Source: Gonapodya sp. JEL0774
Lineage: Eukaryota; Monoblepharomycota; Monoblepharidomycetes; Monoblepharidales; Gonapodyaceae
Direction: 5' to 3'
Assembly: GCA_027604505.1 (NCBI GenBank)
Contig: JADIIX010000004.1
Span: 124,001-188,000 of the forward strand
Length of the DNA: 64,000 nt
Shown: positions 12,366 to 23,550 of the stretch, in pieces
Numbering within the stretch: position 1 is the stretch's first letter
Layout: each line of letters begins with the position of its first letter
Notes under the pieces: generated by a model
Told to the model about the DNA's origin: nothing
The model's database searches: none
Seen by the model: the letters and a program-made list of their open reading frames with translations, nothing else
Program-made: the position numbers and the translations under genes

Positions 12366-15300
12366 TCATAATCGGAGTCTCGCGATATCATCGACGGGGA
12401 AATCGACCCTGCCAAATGATAAATGGAACAACATTTCAGTGTCTGGTAGCGATAATTATAGAAAATAGGCATTCCCACCTCAAAGCCAAGATCTTCCTTA
12501 CATCTGCGACCGACAGATTGAGAGAGCTCTGATAATCATGAACCTCAGCGACCCGCCTATCCAAGAGGAAAAGACCAGCGGTAACACATGATATACTTAT
12601 CGCACGAGAGTATAAATAATAAACTCACTCCAAGTTTACAAGATCGGATATTTGAGACAGTCTTGTCATTTTATCCCTGACGTTGACCGTGGACATTGCC
12701 GATAGAGCAGATGTCAGAGAGCGCAGGTCCTTTTCGAAACGGATGGCACCGAGCTACGGCGAACACGAAAGTTAGGAAGTACACACGAAAGGAAGAGTGT
12801 GATCTGACGGATAAACCACCCACCTGATTGAAACGCAAATTGGCCATGATGTGTTTCTCCCACTCTCTGACAACATAATCCAGCACAAGATTCATAGTTG
12901 CAGCGTAGTTGTTCTCTGTGTACGTGTTCTTGGAACCCAAAGATCCCGTCATGAGTCTGCTCAGCTCACGGCAACCAATCCCCGTTTCCCTCACCGACCC
13001 ACCTCATACGTTTCCATCATTCTCGTCAGTGTCCCTATAACTCTCTTCGTAAAAGCACCGTCCTGAAGGTCCGAGTACTCTTCATCGGTGAGGACATACT
13101 TGGCGTCCCGCAACACTTCGCTGAGCATGATGCGAAGGCGGGGACGGAGGGTTTGGGTGAATAAGTTCTCGATCCAATTCTTCCGTGAGAAAAGTATGAG
13201 ATAAGAGTTGAATGTGTGAAGTGCGCGAAGTTACCGTTACGGGAAACACCCTCACCTTGAGCAACTGTCTGAACCCCGCCGCATACTCTTCCAACCCCGC
13301 CAAACAACTCAACACCTTATCCCTATTCTTTTCCCACACGCCTCTCCCCAATCCTCTCGGCACCTCTTCTCTCAACTCCCCGACCAACTTCCCCAAATAC
13401 CCGACCACCAAATCCGCATCGTTGACCGCCACCATAAACTGTGCCCTGGCCCTCTCCATATCTTGTCCCGTCCATGCGCCCGCGACTCGTCGGCCCAAAG
13501 CCTCGACGTAGTCGGTTTCGAGGACACGGCCACAGAGGTTGAGCATCGCGCACAGAGAGTCTACAGAGAGCGAGGATAAGGTGCGCTGCAAAGATTTGCG
13601 CAGGACATAGAAGACGTCGTCGGGGCTGGAGGAGGTGTTGGTGGAGGCGTCAACGGTGTCGATGGAGAGAGCCTGCACCCGCGCAACAAGCAGCGTGAGG
13701 TACTCCGACCGTTCATCACGCCGCGCCAAGTGCCTCCTGCATCGAGTCAAAAATTCACCTTATCTATACTCATCCTCACAAAAAGTTCTTCCAGTTGCAC
13801 GTAATCACCCATCAGTTCCTGAACCCTCGATGCCAACTTGCTTCCTCGTATGAAATCCTCTTCCGCCGGCGTCGAGGGGCTGGCCGCAGGGATGTCCTAG
13901 AGGAGCGGGTGTTCGAACATAGAGACGATGGTTTGAATCCCACGCCCACACGAGAAACACAGCCAGCACCCTTGGCCGCACGCCTCGATTCACCACAAAC
14001 GCACCCCGACCCTCCCCTCCAAAAACCTCTCGTACAGAGCTTCCCTCTGGCTCATCATGGCCATCTCGTTCAGTAAACCGTCGAGCTCTCGGGAGTCTAT
14101 CCCCATGCCGTCGTCAGAAGGGCCGGCTGTGGACTGGGGCGTGGTGGAAGAGGTCGCCGGGGTGCGGGTTTGGGCGGTGGGACGGAAGTTGCGAGCGGAG
14201 GCGCACTGGGACAAATTATAAAACGGGGCGAGGGTTACAGTGTTGGAAGGACGAAAGGCGTGTGTGAATGACCGGGGAACAAAGTACGCAAGTGAAGTAC
14301 GATCGTATCCAAATTCGGGAAAGGACCCTCTCGAAACTTTTTCAGGCGACATTCTCTTGTCCATGACCGGCCCCCTTCCCATTTCCAGGCGCCCTCTCGA
14401 CCCCATTTTCACACTTATCACCACTCGACAAACTGAAACTCCCCCCACCAGGATCTCAAAAAATCGACAACCCACCTTTCTCGCCACCCCTCCCGCTTCC
14501 AAAAACCCCTCCACCACCATCCCCCCCCTCACGTCGCACTCCCTCTGCAACCTCCTGCACAGGTACCGTGTCCGATCTCGTCCGAAATGGGCCTCTACTG
14601 TTGGTTGGAGACGGTCGACCAGATCAGCGACGTGCTCGAAGAGGGAGGTGAGCAGGGCGGAAGCAGGTGGGCCTTGACAAGGTCGGTGTGAAAGTGGTGT
14701 TGTACAAAAGGTGTGGGTGAGTACAAAGGGGGATTGAGGTGAGTTGTTAGGGACGAGTTCCCCAACGTGGGTGCCGGGAAACGAGGGCACCGGATTTGGG
14801 AGACGGGTGTCGTCGTGGTGGGACAGGTGTTGGTCTCGGTGAAACCGGTTACCTTCCGCGCCTCCATCACCTCTGTAGCCCTCTCTTCCCCGCCCCCAAA
14901 CCCCTTTACCCCGCTCTTCAACCCACCTCCCACCTGCCCCCAACCCCTCATCCCCTCCCCAGCCCTCCTCGCGACCTCCCCACACGCCCACGCGGCCATC
15001 TTCTCCATCCCTGCTTCTCCAAACCCAGCTCGAGCCATCATGACCAGCACGGCCACGGCCGCATCTCCCCGGTCCCGGTCCCGGTCCGCGTGTGGAGCGG
15101 CCGCGGCCGAGGCCGGGTGGGCGCCTGGACCTGTACGTGGACCTGCACCGGACCCGGCGACGGCCTCGTCGAACGCGTCCGAGAGCATGTCGGACAGCCT
15201 GGCGAGGTGGGCGCGGATGAGGGGGACGGGGTTGTGCGATCTGGTCATGGCGGCCAGGGAGCCTGGGACTGGGACCGGGACTGGAGGAGTGGTGGAGGTG

Positions 15301-16250
15301 GATGTGGACGGATGTGCCGTCAGGCCGGTGCGGGTGGCGGGGTCCGAGTCCGAGTGGGAGTCCGGTTCGAGCAGGGGTTCGAGGGAGGCCATGTCGAGGA
15401 GGAGAAACTTTTGTGCGGCGGAGGTGGCGAGGGGGAGGTCGCGGCGGGGAAGGGCGGAGGTGAGGGTGTGGAGGATGGACTGGGGTGGAGGCCGGCGGGC
15501 ACGGGAAGTGGGGCGGGGTGGCGGTGAGAAGGTCGGAAGGTGGGATGGTGGGATGGGGAGGGCAGGAAAGGGTGGCCAGGAAGGGGTAGAGGTAGAAAAT
15601 AGTGAGCGAAGATGACCGAGGCGAGCTGACGAGCAGAGCCATCACAACCTCCCAACCCATACCCCGCTCCGGCCGACCGCAACCGCACTCCGCACTTCCC
15701 ACTTCTCACCCCCCACTCAAAAATAGTTGAAGCCAAGACAACTTGATAACCCATACTCCGGTCGCTCCCGCTCGGGGCGACCGTGCCACCACTCCGCACT
15801 TCCGATCCCTCCGCCCTCTCCACTCGCCTCTCTTCCCAACCCAACCCACCTCGACCTCCCTCACCCCATCCACGACTTCTCTTGCTCTGGCCACGCGTTC
15901 CCTGGTCCCCTCGAGCCTTGTCACCTGGACTGAGATGCGCTCCGCGAGGGTGGCGGCTTTGGAGACCAGGGCAGAGAGTTGGGAGGAGTGGGTGAGGAGG
16001 GTGGTGAGGGGGGGTCTAAGCGGGGAAGAGGCAGGGGTGTGGGAGAAGGGAAATGGGGGAGCGGGGAGGGGGAGGTGAGGGACTCCAGACACCCCACCAC
16101 ACACGACACACCCCCACACATCACCACTCCAGACCCTCATCCCCCCCAAATCACCCACCCCACCCGGCCCACACTCCCAACCAACCCACCTCACCCCATC
16201 CAACCTCCCGACCTCCCTCTCGACCCCGACCCCCTCTGCCAGAGCCTCCT
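12366..16250 (-). CDS. COG4: conserved oligomeric Golgi complex subunit 4 (first exon unresolved)
   Basis: Twelve exons can be followed from about 16250 down: end at 16190; 16015-15850, 15479-14927, 14672-14476, 14205-14005, 13896-13759, 13672-13256, 13179-13010, 12956-12824, 12753-12629, 12556-12479 and 12408-12366. COG4 is part of the lobe-A tether for retrograde Golgi vesicles. Supporting stretches are STARALLALVDQEEQNLEAE, the coil SKAATLAERISVQVTRLEGT, LTSLFEHVADLVDRLQPTVE, LQRECD, DFIRGSKLASRVQELMGDY, VDSLCAMLNLCG, YVVREWEKHIMANLRFNQ, LGAIRFEKDLRSLTSALS and the end VADVRKILALRVDFP. No in-frame ATG exists at the start of the first visible exon, so a further 5' exon must lie upstream (perhaps near 16775). 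The donor ending exon 3 and that near 14005 are the least sure. Codons are very GC-rich. Confidence 0.85.
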
Positions 16251-17581
16251 CCAGCTCCGCCTCGAGGTTTTGCTCCTCCTGGTCGACGAGGGCGAGGAGG
16301 GCGCGGGCGGTGGAGATGGAGGTGAGGGAGCGGATGATGGGGAGGGGGGGGGAGGATTGGGGAGGTTGGGGCGGGGGCTGGGGGTGGGGAGGTGGAGAGA
16401 GAGGGAAGGGGGGGTTGAAAGGGAGAACACGACGCAAGAGGACTTCTGTCCACGCTGCCCGCCTCCACCCGGCAGCCGCCCCTCCACACCCCCCTCCCGC
16501 GAACCGGACTCCAGGTGAATCGCTGAGCACCGTTGTTCTCAACAAGGATGAGTGATGCGCACAAACTCCACGCTCCGCTCGCCCCTCTCCCCTCAAAGAG
16601 CGACAGGAGCGACAAGAACAGCAAGAAACAAGAAATAAAACAAGTTTAAAAAAAAGGGCAGATCAAAAGACGCAAGAATCGCGAAAGCAGGGGGGGGAAG
16701 GGAAGGGGGAAAAGGGAATTGCCGGGGGAAGAAATACGTACGGAAGAGACCGAGAGAGGAGAGAGGGGGACAGGCATGGGGGAAGGGAATGGGGAATGGG
16801 GGGCGATGGGGGAGAGCGGGGGATGGGTGGATGGAGGGAACGGAATGGAGTGGAGTTGAGAATCAATTTGATGGTTTTGAATTCTCGTGAAATTCCAAAT
16901 GTGATCGATGGGTCACACAGTCCACAGGCTCCGAGCACGAAACTTGTTCTGCACAAAAACATCGACAGAGAGAACATTCGCTACTAGAGGTGAGTTTCCA
17001 TTTGAAATCGATCGCGTTTGGAGTGTGTTCAACCATTTCAGACCAGGTTGGCCATCGACAACACAACGATCGTGGAAGAAGATTTGTATAGGGCAAGACA
17101 TGTGGTCCACTACTGGAATCAAGCTTTCCCATTAGAAAAGGAAGATCCGGGACTCTGCCCGTCCCAACTTTTCACCGAGACTAGGAGGCCATCAGTTATA
17201 CTGGCTCCAGAACCAATGATGCCGAACACACTCCAGGTCATATCACCATCTGGACATAGCATCTATGGTTCACTCTGTTGTACAGTTATAGTCAATCTTC
17301 ACCTCAAGGGCAGACAAGACAAGACAAGAGAACAAATCCGCAGTTGGAACGGCACAACGATGAATGGCAGGAACAACACGCTCACGCTGTGTATTGGAGA
17401 TTGAAAGCATTCATGCAATTCAGATTCACTTGAACTTCACATCACTTTCATTGTCGTTGCTGGAATTTAATTTGTAATACATAATAATGAAGATTTGGAT
17501 GGTTTTGCTGTGTTTGGTTCGTTCACAGCACTCCCGCACTCCCCACACCCCCACAACCCACCCCCCAGCGACACCGGCCCC
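16251..17581. other. divergent region COG4 / PPIE with long purine- and pyrimidine-rich tracts
   Basis: About 1.3 kb that must contain the missing 5' end of COG4 and the PPIE promoter. The plus strand is strongly purine-rich around 16300-16430 and 16680-16860 (long G and A runs), with few mixed codons. A plus frame of 128 codons at 17018-17404 has no family signal, and I do not call it a gene. Confidence 0.35.
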
Positions 17582-20500
17582 ATGGGCTCGCTCATCGACC
17601 AGATTAGAAATGTCAAGACAACTGTCTTTGTCGGTCCGTGTTCGATTCCCGCTCTCCCAATCTCTTTCTCTCCCAAGTTCCCGTGTTCCTCCAACTCGCC
17701 CCCTCTTCCTTTGTTTCTCACCTTCCCTCCCCTTGTTTTCCCCTTCTTTTCTTCCTTACTCCCTTCTGACTTCCTTTCTCTCCGTTCCCACACCCCCCCA
17801 CCCCAACCACACCCCCCCTTCCCCCTCCCAAAGGCGGCCTCGACGACCAAGTCACTCCCCACCTCGTCCGCTCGGCCTTCCTCCCCTTCGGCGACATCGC
17901 GGGAATCCACCTGCCACCTGACCCTTCCGGAAAAGCTCCCCACCGTGGTTTCGCTTTCGTCGAGTTCGAACTCGAGGACGACGCAAAGGCCGCCATCGAC
18001 AACATGAACCTCGCAGAGCTCTACGGAAAAGTCCTCAGGTGTAATCTCGCGAGGCCCGGTAAAGGCTACGGCATGGGATCCAACAAGCCGGGTGAGTGGC
18101 CGGAAGCCGGCCTCGCCCAAGCGTCAGCGACGGGCAGAGTCCGCCGGAGGCGATTGAACTTGGCGGTCCATATGGGCCGAATGGGCCCATATGGACCAAT
18201 CGAACCTTTGGACAGCGAGATGGTGCTGGCTTGCCCCCGCCAAGAGGGACTCGTGCGGTCCACAAGGGACCAATTGAGCCCTTTGGCTCGAGGCCATCGA
18301 CTCCTACCAACCATTGCGATTCGAGATTCCAAGCGTCAGCGACGGGCAGAGTCCGCCGGAGGCGATTGAACTTGGCGGTCCATATGGGCCGAATGGGCCC
18401 ATATGGACCAATCGAACCTTTGGACAGCGATATGGTGCTGGCTTGCCCCCGCCAAGAGGGACTCGTGCGGTCCACAAGGGACCAATTGAGCCCTTTGGCT
18501 CGAGGCCATCGACTCCTACCAACCATTGCGATTCGAGATTCCATGTTCACCTGTGTCCTCACATGTGCTCACCTGTCCCCACCCACCCTCCCCACGCACT
18601 CTCACTCCCCAGTCTGGTCCGACGATGCCTACCTCCGAACCCACGTCGCCCAGCTCCCCTCCTCCGACGATCCCGCCGACGCTACCCCACTGGATATGGA
18701 CGCAGCAGACGTGGTGCGGGCACGGGGAGCGACCATTTCGGCGGAACCTACCACCGCCTCGGGGACTGGGACGGGTGCGAGCGAGACGGATCGCGCGGCG
18801 GGCGGGGATGGGGAGGCGGGGACGGTGGCTGAGGAGGAGGAGGAGAAGAAGGGGGGGCAGAAAAGAGCGAGGAGGAGGGAGGGGTTGCCGAGGTGGGTTT
18901 TAGGCGGTTGGGGTGGGAGGTGTGGGTCGGGAATGGTGGTGTGTCGGGAGTGGTGGTGTGTCGCGACGCGTCCAGTTTGGTGCCATGGAGTACGTGCACT
19001 CGAGTACGAGATGTTTCAAAACTGGACAAGCCTTCTTGAGCACCGGACCATGGTATCATCCCCACCAAGTGTGGGTCAGGTGTGGTGCTGTGTGGTGGTG
19101 TGTTGGAGGTGGTCGTGTGTCGTGACGTGTCCAGTTTGGTGCTCTGGAGTACGTCCACGAGGGTCACACCGGTGTTTCAAGTCCGCACAATGAAGCCCTC
19201 CTATCCCCCGTCCACGCCCACCCGAGTACGTCCGGACCCATCACCACCGAGTCAGTCCGGGCGCCACGGGTCGTGGTCACTTCCTCATGTGTCTGTGTGT
19301 GTGCGAGTGTCTTTGGCAGCTTCTTGTACCGCGGTGGCGGTGGCGGCGATGGGCCATCGGGTATTTCCCATACTCACCCGCACCAACCACGTCCCATACC
19401 ATAACACTGACACTCTTCCCTTCCCCCCTTACCCCTTCCCCCTTCCGCCCATCCAACCCCACACCGCAACTCCGAACTGAACCTTGCCTCCCCCGCCTGG
19501 CCTCCCCAGAGTCTACTTCGACATCTCCATCGGCGGGAAACCTGCGGGGCGGTTAGGTGAGTTACCTGTGGCGGACGGTATGTGGTGGTGTGGTGTGGTG
19601 TGGGTCGTGGGTCAGTCGTGGTTCGACGGGCGGTGTGGGCGAGGGGATGCATGAGGGGAAGGAGGGGAGAAGCTGCGTTGTGGTTGTATTGTGTAAAGGG
19701 TGGTGGATCCGACACATGGTTCCCGTTCCGTTCCCGATACGCCTCTCGCCCTCTCCCCCGGGGTTCCTACCACAATCCATCCCACCTTCCACGCACTCCC
19801 GCTGACCGCTTTCCTCTCTTCCCCGCTCAGAAATGGTCCTTCGATCCGACATCGTGCCCCGCACGGCGGAGAACTTCAGGTCGGTTGTGCTCGCCCCCGA
19901 ACGCCGCGAAAACTCCAGTGGGCGAACGAAGGGTACTCAAATCGCTCTTTTGCATTTTTGTGGTGTGATGACAGGGCACTGTGTACTGGGGAGCGAGGGT
20001 TTGGGTTCAAGGGGAGTCACTTTCATCGGATTATTCCTGTGAGGTTTGGGGAAACCTTCCGGTTTAACCTTAAGCGAATGAATAACCTTCTCACCCATCC
20101 TTACTTCCGTCTCTCCTCCGTTTACGGTCCCGCTGCCACCACCAGCAATTCATGTGCCAAGGCGGCGACTTCACCCACGGCAACGGCACGGGAGGCAAGT
20201 CCATCTACGGTGGCAAGTTCGACGACGAGAACTTTGCACTCAAGCATACGCAACCGTTTTTGTTGAGTATGGCCAACGCAGGGGCGAATACGAATGGTGC
20301 GTATGCGTATGCCATGCTATATGCCCACGTCGCCGTCGCTGGTGGTCGGAGTGGCGGTGGTGGGATCGGTTGACCGCCGTGGAGAAGTTCTGGTGTGTGC
20401 TGATGGGACGGTGGTATGTTCTCGTGTGCTCCACAGGGTCGCAGTTTTTCATCACCACTGCCAAGACGGATTGGCTCGACAACAAGCACGTGGTGTTTGG

Positions 20501-20726
20501 ATCAGTTACGGCGGGACAGGATTTGGTCAGGAGAATGGAAAAGTGTGGGTCGCAGAGGTGAGTTGGGTTTGGTTGCTTGGCGTCGTTTGGGGCGTGTGTT
20601 GGTGACTGGGGCTGGGGTTGTGTCGCTGATCCGAACTTGTACGTCCCCCTTCTCCCTTCCTCTCCTCAAACTAGCGGGAAGGTGTCACAAAAGGTGACTA
20701 TTACCGATAGTGGAGAGCTTGAATGA
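17582..20726 (+). CDS. PPIE: peptidyl-prolyl cis-trans isomerase E (RRM + cyclophilin)
   Basis: Nine exons, 17582-17633, 17834-18091, 18613-18892, 19510-19556, 19831-19879, 19975-20038, 20146-20296, 20437-20557 and 20675-20726, encode 357 aa. The N-terminal RRM (about residues 10-95) has TVFVGG as RNP2 and RGFAFVEFE as RNP1. A conserved VWSDDAYLR block and an acidic, Lys-rich linker follow. The cyclophilin domain (about 195-357) has [16 protein letters not shown] with the catalytic Arg, GSQFFIT, and a Trp in KTDWLD for cyclosporin contact. The human homologue is a nuclear, spliceosome-associated isomerase that also binds MLL1; the same role is inferred. Introns 2 (521 bases) and 3 (617 bases) are unusually long here, and both contain direct repeats. 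Confidence 0.95.
18167..18195. repeat. perfect 12-bp hairpin, copy 1
   Basis: The arms TCCATATGGGCC and GGCCCATATGGA flank the loop GAATG. The same hairpin recurs at 18379-18407 in the second repeat unit. It could fold in the pre-mRNA or mark the core of a small mobile element. Confidence 0.85.
18379..18407. repeat. perfect 12-bp hairpin, copy 2
   Basis: Same stem and loop as at 18167-18195, displaced by exactly 212 bases. Confidence 0.85.
18930..19200. repeat. degenerate direct repeat, about 159-bp period, in PPIE intron 3
   Basis: The block GTCCAGTTTGGTGCCATGG at 18970 returns as GTCCAGTTTGGTGCTCTGG at 19129, each followed by AGTACGT and later by TGTTTCAA, and each preceded by GT-rich sequence with GTGGTGTGT-like units. 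The copies differ at many sites, so this duplication is older than that in intron 2. Confidence 0.6.
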
Positions 20727-21101
20727 CGAGTTTGCTGGTGTGGTGGTTGGGGTGGTGTCCGAAGGCACAAGTTGTTTCATTCCATCTGCGCATTACCCTG
20801 TTCACACGGTCTGTTGAGCGGTACAATATATAATGTATATACCCTGTCTGTATCGAAAATTTGATAGCGCTACAATTCTTGACGAGTGACGGATTTTGTC
20901 GCAGGATTTATCCTCCCTGGTACTCTGGAACCACAAAAAGAGTTACAAAAGTTGCAAAGAAGGAGAAACCCGTATCTCTTCGAATCTACCACAATCTGAC
21001 CTTGGAAATGTTCTGTGACTCAACTGGTTTGGGGTAGCTTTTTTGGCTGAGCAGCAACACTTTTAGCACACCGCGGATTCGTTCCCCATCCCTCACTACC
21101 C
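20727..21101. other. intergenic, PPIE 3' end to COX13
   Basis: About 375 bases between two genes on the same strand. It includes an AT-rich patch around 20820-20880 that may hold the PPIE polyadenylation region, followed by a probable COX13 promoter. No gene is seen. Confidence 0.35.
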
Positions 21102-21834
21102 ATGAGCCGTTTCTTGTCTCTCGGCCGCCGCACATTCGCGTCAAAGGCATTGATGCCTACCCGCAGGATCCTGCCCGAGGAGGAGGCGCACGCCCACCAT
21201 GCAGTCTGTGAGTTTTGAGGAAAACAGCAAGGGAGAAGACCAAAACACGATTGAACAGAGGGGGCACCAAGCGAGAGAAACTACCGTCACTCTACCCGCC
21301 GATTCTTATCGATGCCTTCCAATCCGTTCCCCCGTGTGCCTGTTCTCCTCGTCGTGGTTCCGTTCCCCACTGGTTGAAAAACAGCCGGGGAGACTCTCTG
21401 GTACCGCGTTTCCATCTTCGCGGTCATCCCTGCCCTCATCGGTGCCGCTGTGTATGTCTACGGCAAAGAAGCCGAGCACATGCACCACTTGGACGAGCAC
21501 CCGCCCGAGTATGTCGCCTGGCCGCACCTAAGGATCCGGAAGAAGGTGGGTTGGAGAGAGTTGGCAATGTATATCGGCACTGCGTTGGCGAATGATGCAA
21601 TTAAACTGTTTCCATGTTGGATTGTATTGCATCGTGTTCGTACGACGTGCTGGTTTGGTCGTGGTAGGAGTTCCCCTGGGGCAACGAGAGTCTGTTCCGC
21701 CACCCCGTCTACAACCCCTCCCCCGACGGTGAGTCTCGCCTTGTTTTGAATTTCATTGATGCGACACCAGCGACTCATCGAGGGTTCAATGGCTCGTCGT
21801 TTAAACAACAGATCCCCCCAAAGAGGAACACTAA
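21102..21834 (+). CDS. COX13: cytochrome c oxidase subunit VIa, mitochondrial
   Basis: Four exons, 21102-21207, 21385-21545, 21668-21728 and 21812-21834, encode 116 aa. This is a small nuclear-encoded subunit of respiratory complex IV in the inner membrane. It starts with a presequence (RFLSLGRRTFASKALMPTRR) and the acidic-His segment EEEAHAHHAV. One membrane span follows (IFAVIPALIGAAVYVYG), then the intermembrane-space tail with PEYVAWPHLRIRKK, FPWGNESLFRHPVYNP and the end DDPPKEEH. Length and features are typical of the family. The last coding exon is only 23 bases. All exon phases agree. Confidence 0.95.
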
Positions 21835-22669
21835 ACAATGTGTACGGGAAACGTCTGTGTATAGGATGCGAGTTTCTGGGAGGGAGTGATGCACAGTTCT
21901 AGGTGTAGTCATGGATTCTCTAAGCTCAATATATTCGGTGGTGAATATTCCATGCCATGGTGGTTCCAGTTGGTTGAGAGCCGGCGTATCCATTTCACAG
22001 CTCTTGTAAATGTTTATTGCGAAAACACGCTAAGTACCGTGCATCAGACAGTGAACTCACAAACGATCAAAATGTTCTGAAATCTATGTTACCACCTGAC
22101 TCAACCTCTCCACACACAATCCGCCATCTGCCCCCCGTCATGGTCACCACATATAAACAATCATGAAATTTTCTCACCCAGACACTTTGCATATACCAGG
22201 GGCTGGGAATGACAGGTCGAGGAGATACCCCGAGTCACAAACATACCTGCGATGACATTAAGATAATGTGGTGGTGGATCAGAGTGGAACCCCGGTCGGG
22301 CACCAGAAAATGAGTCTTTAGCTCACCAACACGTGTTGTCACTTAGTCGGTACAGGCCAAGATGACCATGAAGGTCAGGAGTTGAGCCGCCAGCACTGAA
22401 GCGTAATCGATGGGGGAGGGGGGCAGGGGGTGTTTGCAAGGGGTGAGAGGATGTTTGAAAACCAAGCCAGATTCAGATTCGGTTAGAACCAATTAATGGT
22501 GGTTAATGATGGCTGGGGTGTACGGTCATTCCGGAAACTGCCTCCCGCGATATGTGGACAGAACCCAAGACAGTTCTCCGGCGACGGGATCCTTCGTTCC
22601 CCCCGCCTCCACAATACATAGAAATTCACCAACCAGCCAGCAGACTCTGTTTTCCGATGTTTCAGAAAC
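21835..22669. other. convergent intergenic region
   Basis: About 835 bases between COX13 and a convergent small gene. I found no spliced frame with family signal. A short pyrimidine/purine patch (GGGGGAGGGGGGCAGGGGG) lies near 22410. Confidence 0.35.
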
Positions 22670-23028
22670 TCACCATTGTCCCATCCCCGGATGTATCTCC
22701 GCCGTCACCACGGGCATCCAGAAGTAAACATTCGCCAATATTGAGAAGAACACGACCGAAACGCCCAGCGCCAGCACTAGCCATTTAAATTTCGGGTCTA
22801 GATCACCAAGGCGGTACCACCGTACAAGTTGCTGTATTCACGGAAGAGCATCACCCAGTTGCGAGTTACGGACAGAGCTAAGAGAGGGGTGACGGGGATA
22901 CTCACTACCTCGCAGAGAGTCAAAACTATGAGCCCGCCTCCGAAGAAAAAGTTGGCGGCAGTTTTATAGGTGTTAACCCTGGTTTGCATAGAATGGTCAT
23001 GGCGCACAGGACGAATGGCAGAACGCAT
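22670..23028 (-). CDS. small protein with two predicted membrane spans, unidentified
   Basis: Two exons, 23028-22906 and 22831-22670, join in frame to 94 aa. I do not recognise the family. The N-terminal part is basic (MRSAIRPVRHDHSM). The first span is FFFGGGLIVLTLCEV. A charged turn QLVRWYRLGDLDPKFKW leads into the second span LVLALGVSVVFFSILANVYF, and the tail is short. The Arg-rich start and hairpin topology could suit a mitochondrial or ER membrane protein, but this is inference. Support comes from a good GTGAGT donor, a CAG acceptor, a clear ATG and strong hydrophobic segments that are continuous only after splicing. Confidence 0.55.
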
Positions 23029-23076
23029 AAGAATTCATTCAGTTCCCGGCGACAGGTTCAGGCCAGCCAAGAGGTA

Positions 23077-23400
23077 TCACAAAACACACCACGAAAAGAT
23101 GACGGTTAGCTGGAAGTTTGGAGGGGGTAGGCGGGCGCGGTATGATTGAAGTAACGATACTCCGAGAGCCTTCTCGATGAACTCCCCGCCTAACCTTTGT
23201 CAAGACTCACAGCAACAAATCCTACTACGACCGCCGAAACAATGTTCTCCGTTTGTTTGTCCTACGGCACGAATGTTCACGTCGTCCGAATCAGCCATTT
23301 GGAGAAGTAATTCAAAGAGTTTGAGACAGAGGGCAAACAAGAACGTGCGATGATTGAACAGTACCCTGCGGGACACATCGCCAAAGAGTGGTTCGTCCAT
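23077..23400 (-). CDS. putative 39-residue single-span membrane protein
   Basis: Three very short exons, 23400-23365, 23261-23211 and 23109-23077, splice to a 39-codon frame: MDEPLFGDVSRRDKQTEN, then a hydrophobic stretch IVSAVVVGFVALTVIFSWCV up to the stop. The span is formed only by joining exons 2 and 3. That looks like a tail-anchored mini-protein such as a respiratory or translocase subunit. I do not recognise the family. The first donor (GTACTG) is weak and the protein is tiny, so the model may be wrong or part of a longer gene. Confidence 0.35.
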
Positions 23401-23550
23401 GGTGAGGATTCTAGCGGGTCCTAATGCGTTTGTAGAAAGTGGTGAGAATGCAGGCAACGCACTGGAAGCTGGCATCCGTCATCATTCAACCGACGCCAAG
23501 TAGTAAAATGAACAACATTCGATTAGACTGTCAATTGTACTAGACATAAA

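Larger units (their letters stand above)
18117..18540. repeat. 212-bp direct tandem duplication in PPIE intron 2
   Basis: Copy 1 covers 18117-18328 and copy 2 covers 18329-18540. By eye they are identical except for G at 18219 against T at 18431. Each unit contains a 12-bp inverted repeat with a 5-base loop (18167-18195 and 18379-18407). The unit is not a multiple of three and lies wholly within the intron. Near-perfect identity means either a recent duplication or an assembly artefact. Confidence 0.9.

Noticed and set aside
13900-13960. tRNA-like B box (GTTTGAATCCC) on the plus strand
   Set aside because: No matching A box or cloverleaf stems; it lies in a COG4 intron.
14767-15615. 282-codon open frame antisense to COG4
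   Set aside because: Shadow of the GC-rich COG4 exon 3; composition is simple and no motif is present.
13990-15702. 570-codon open frame on the minus strand
   Set aside because: Only its last part is COG4 coding in that frame; most is intron or the wrong frame.
17018-17404. 128-codon plus frame upstream of PPIE
   Set aside because: No family signal, and it lies in the divergent promoter region; composition is not clearly coding.
18096-19193. 365-codon open frame on the plus strand
   Set aside because: It spans PPIE intron 2, exon 3 and intron 3, including the 212-bp repeat. It is open because the DNA is GC-rich; the real exon 3 uses a defined part of it.
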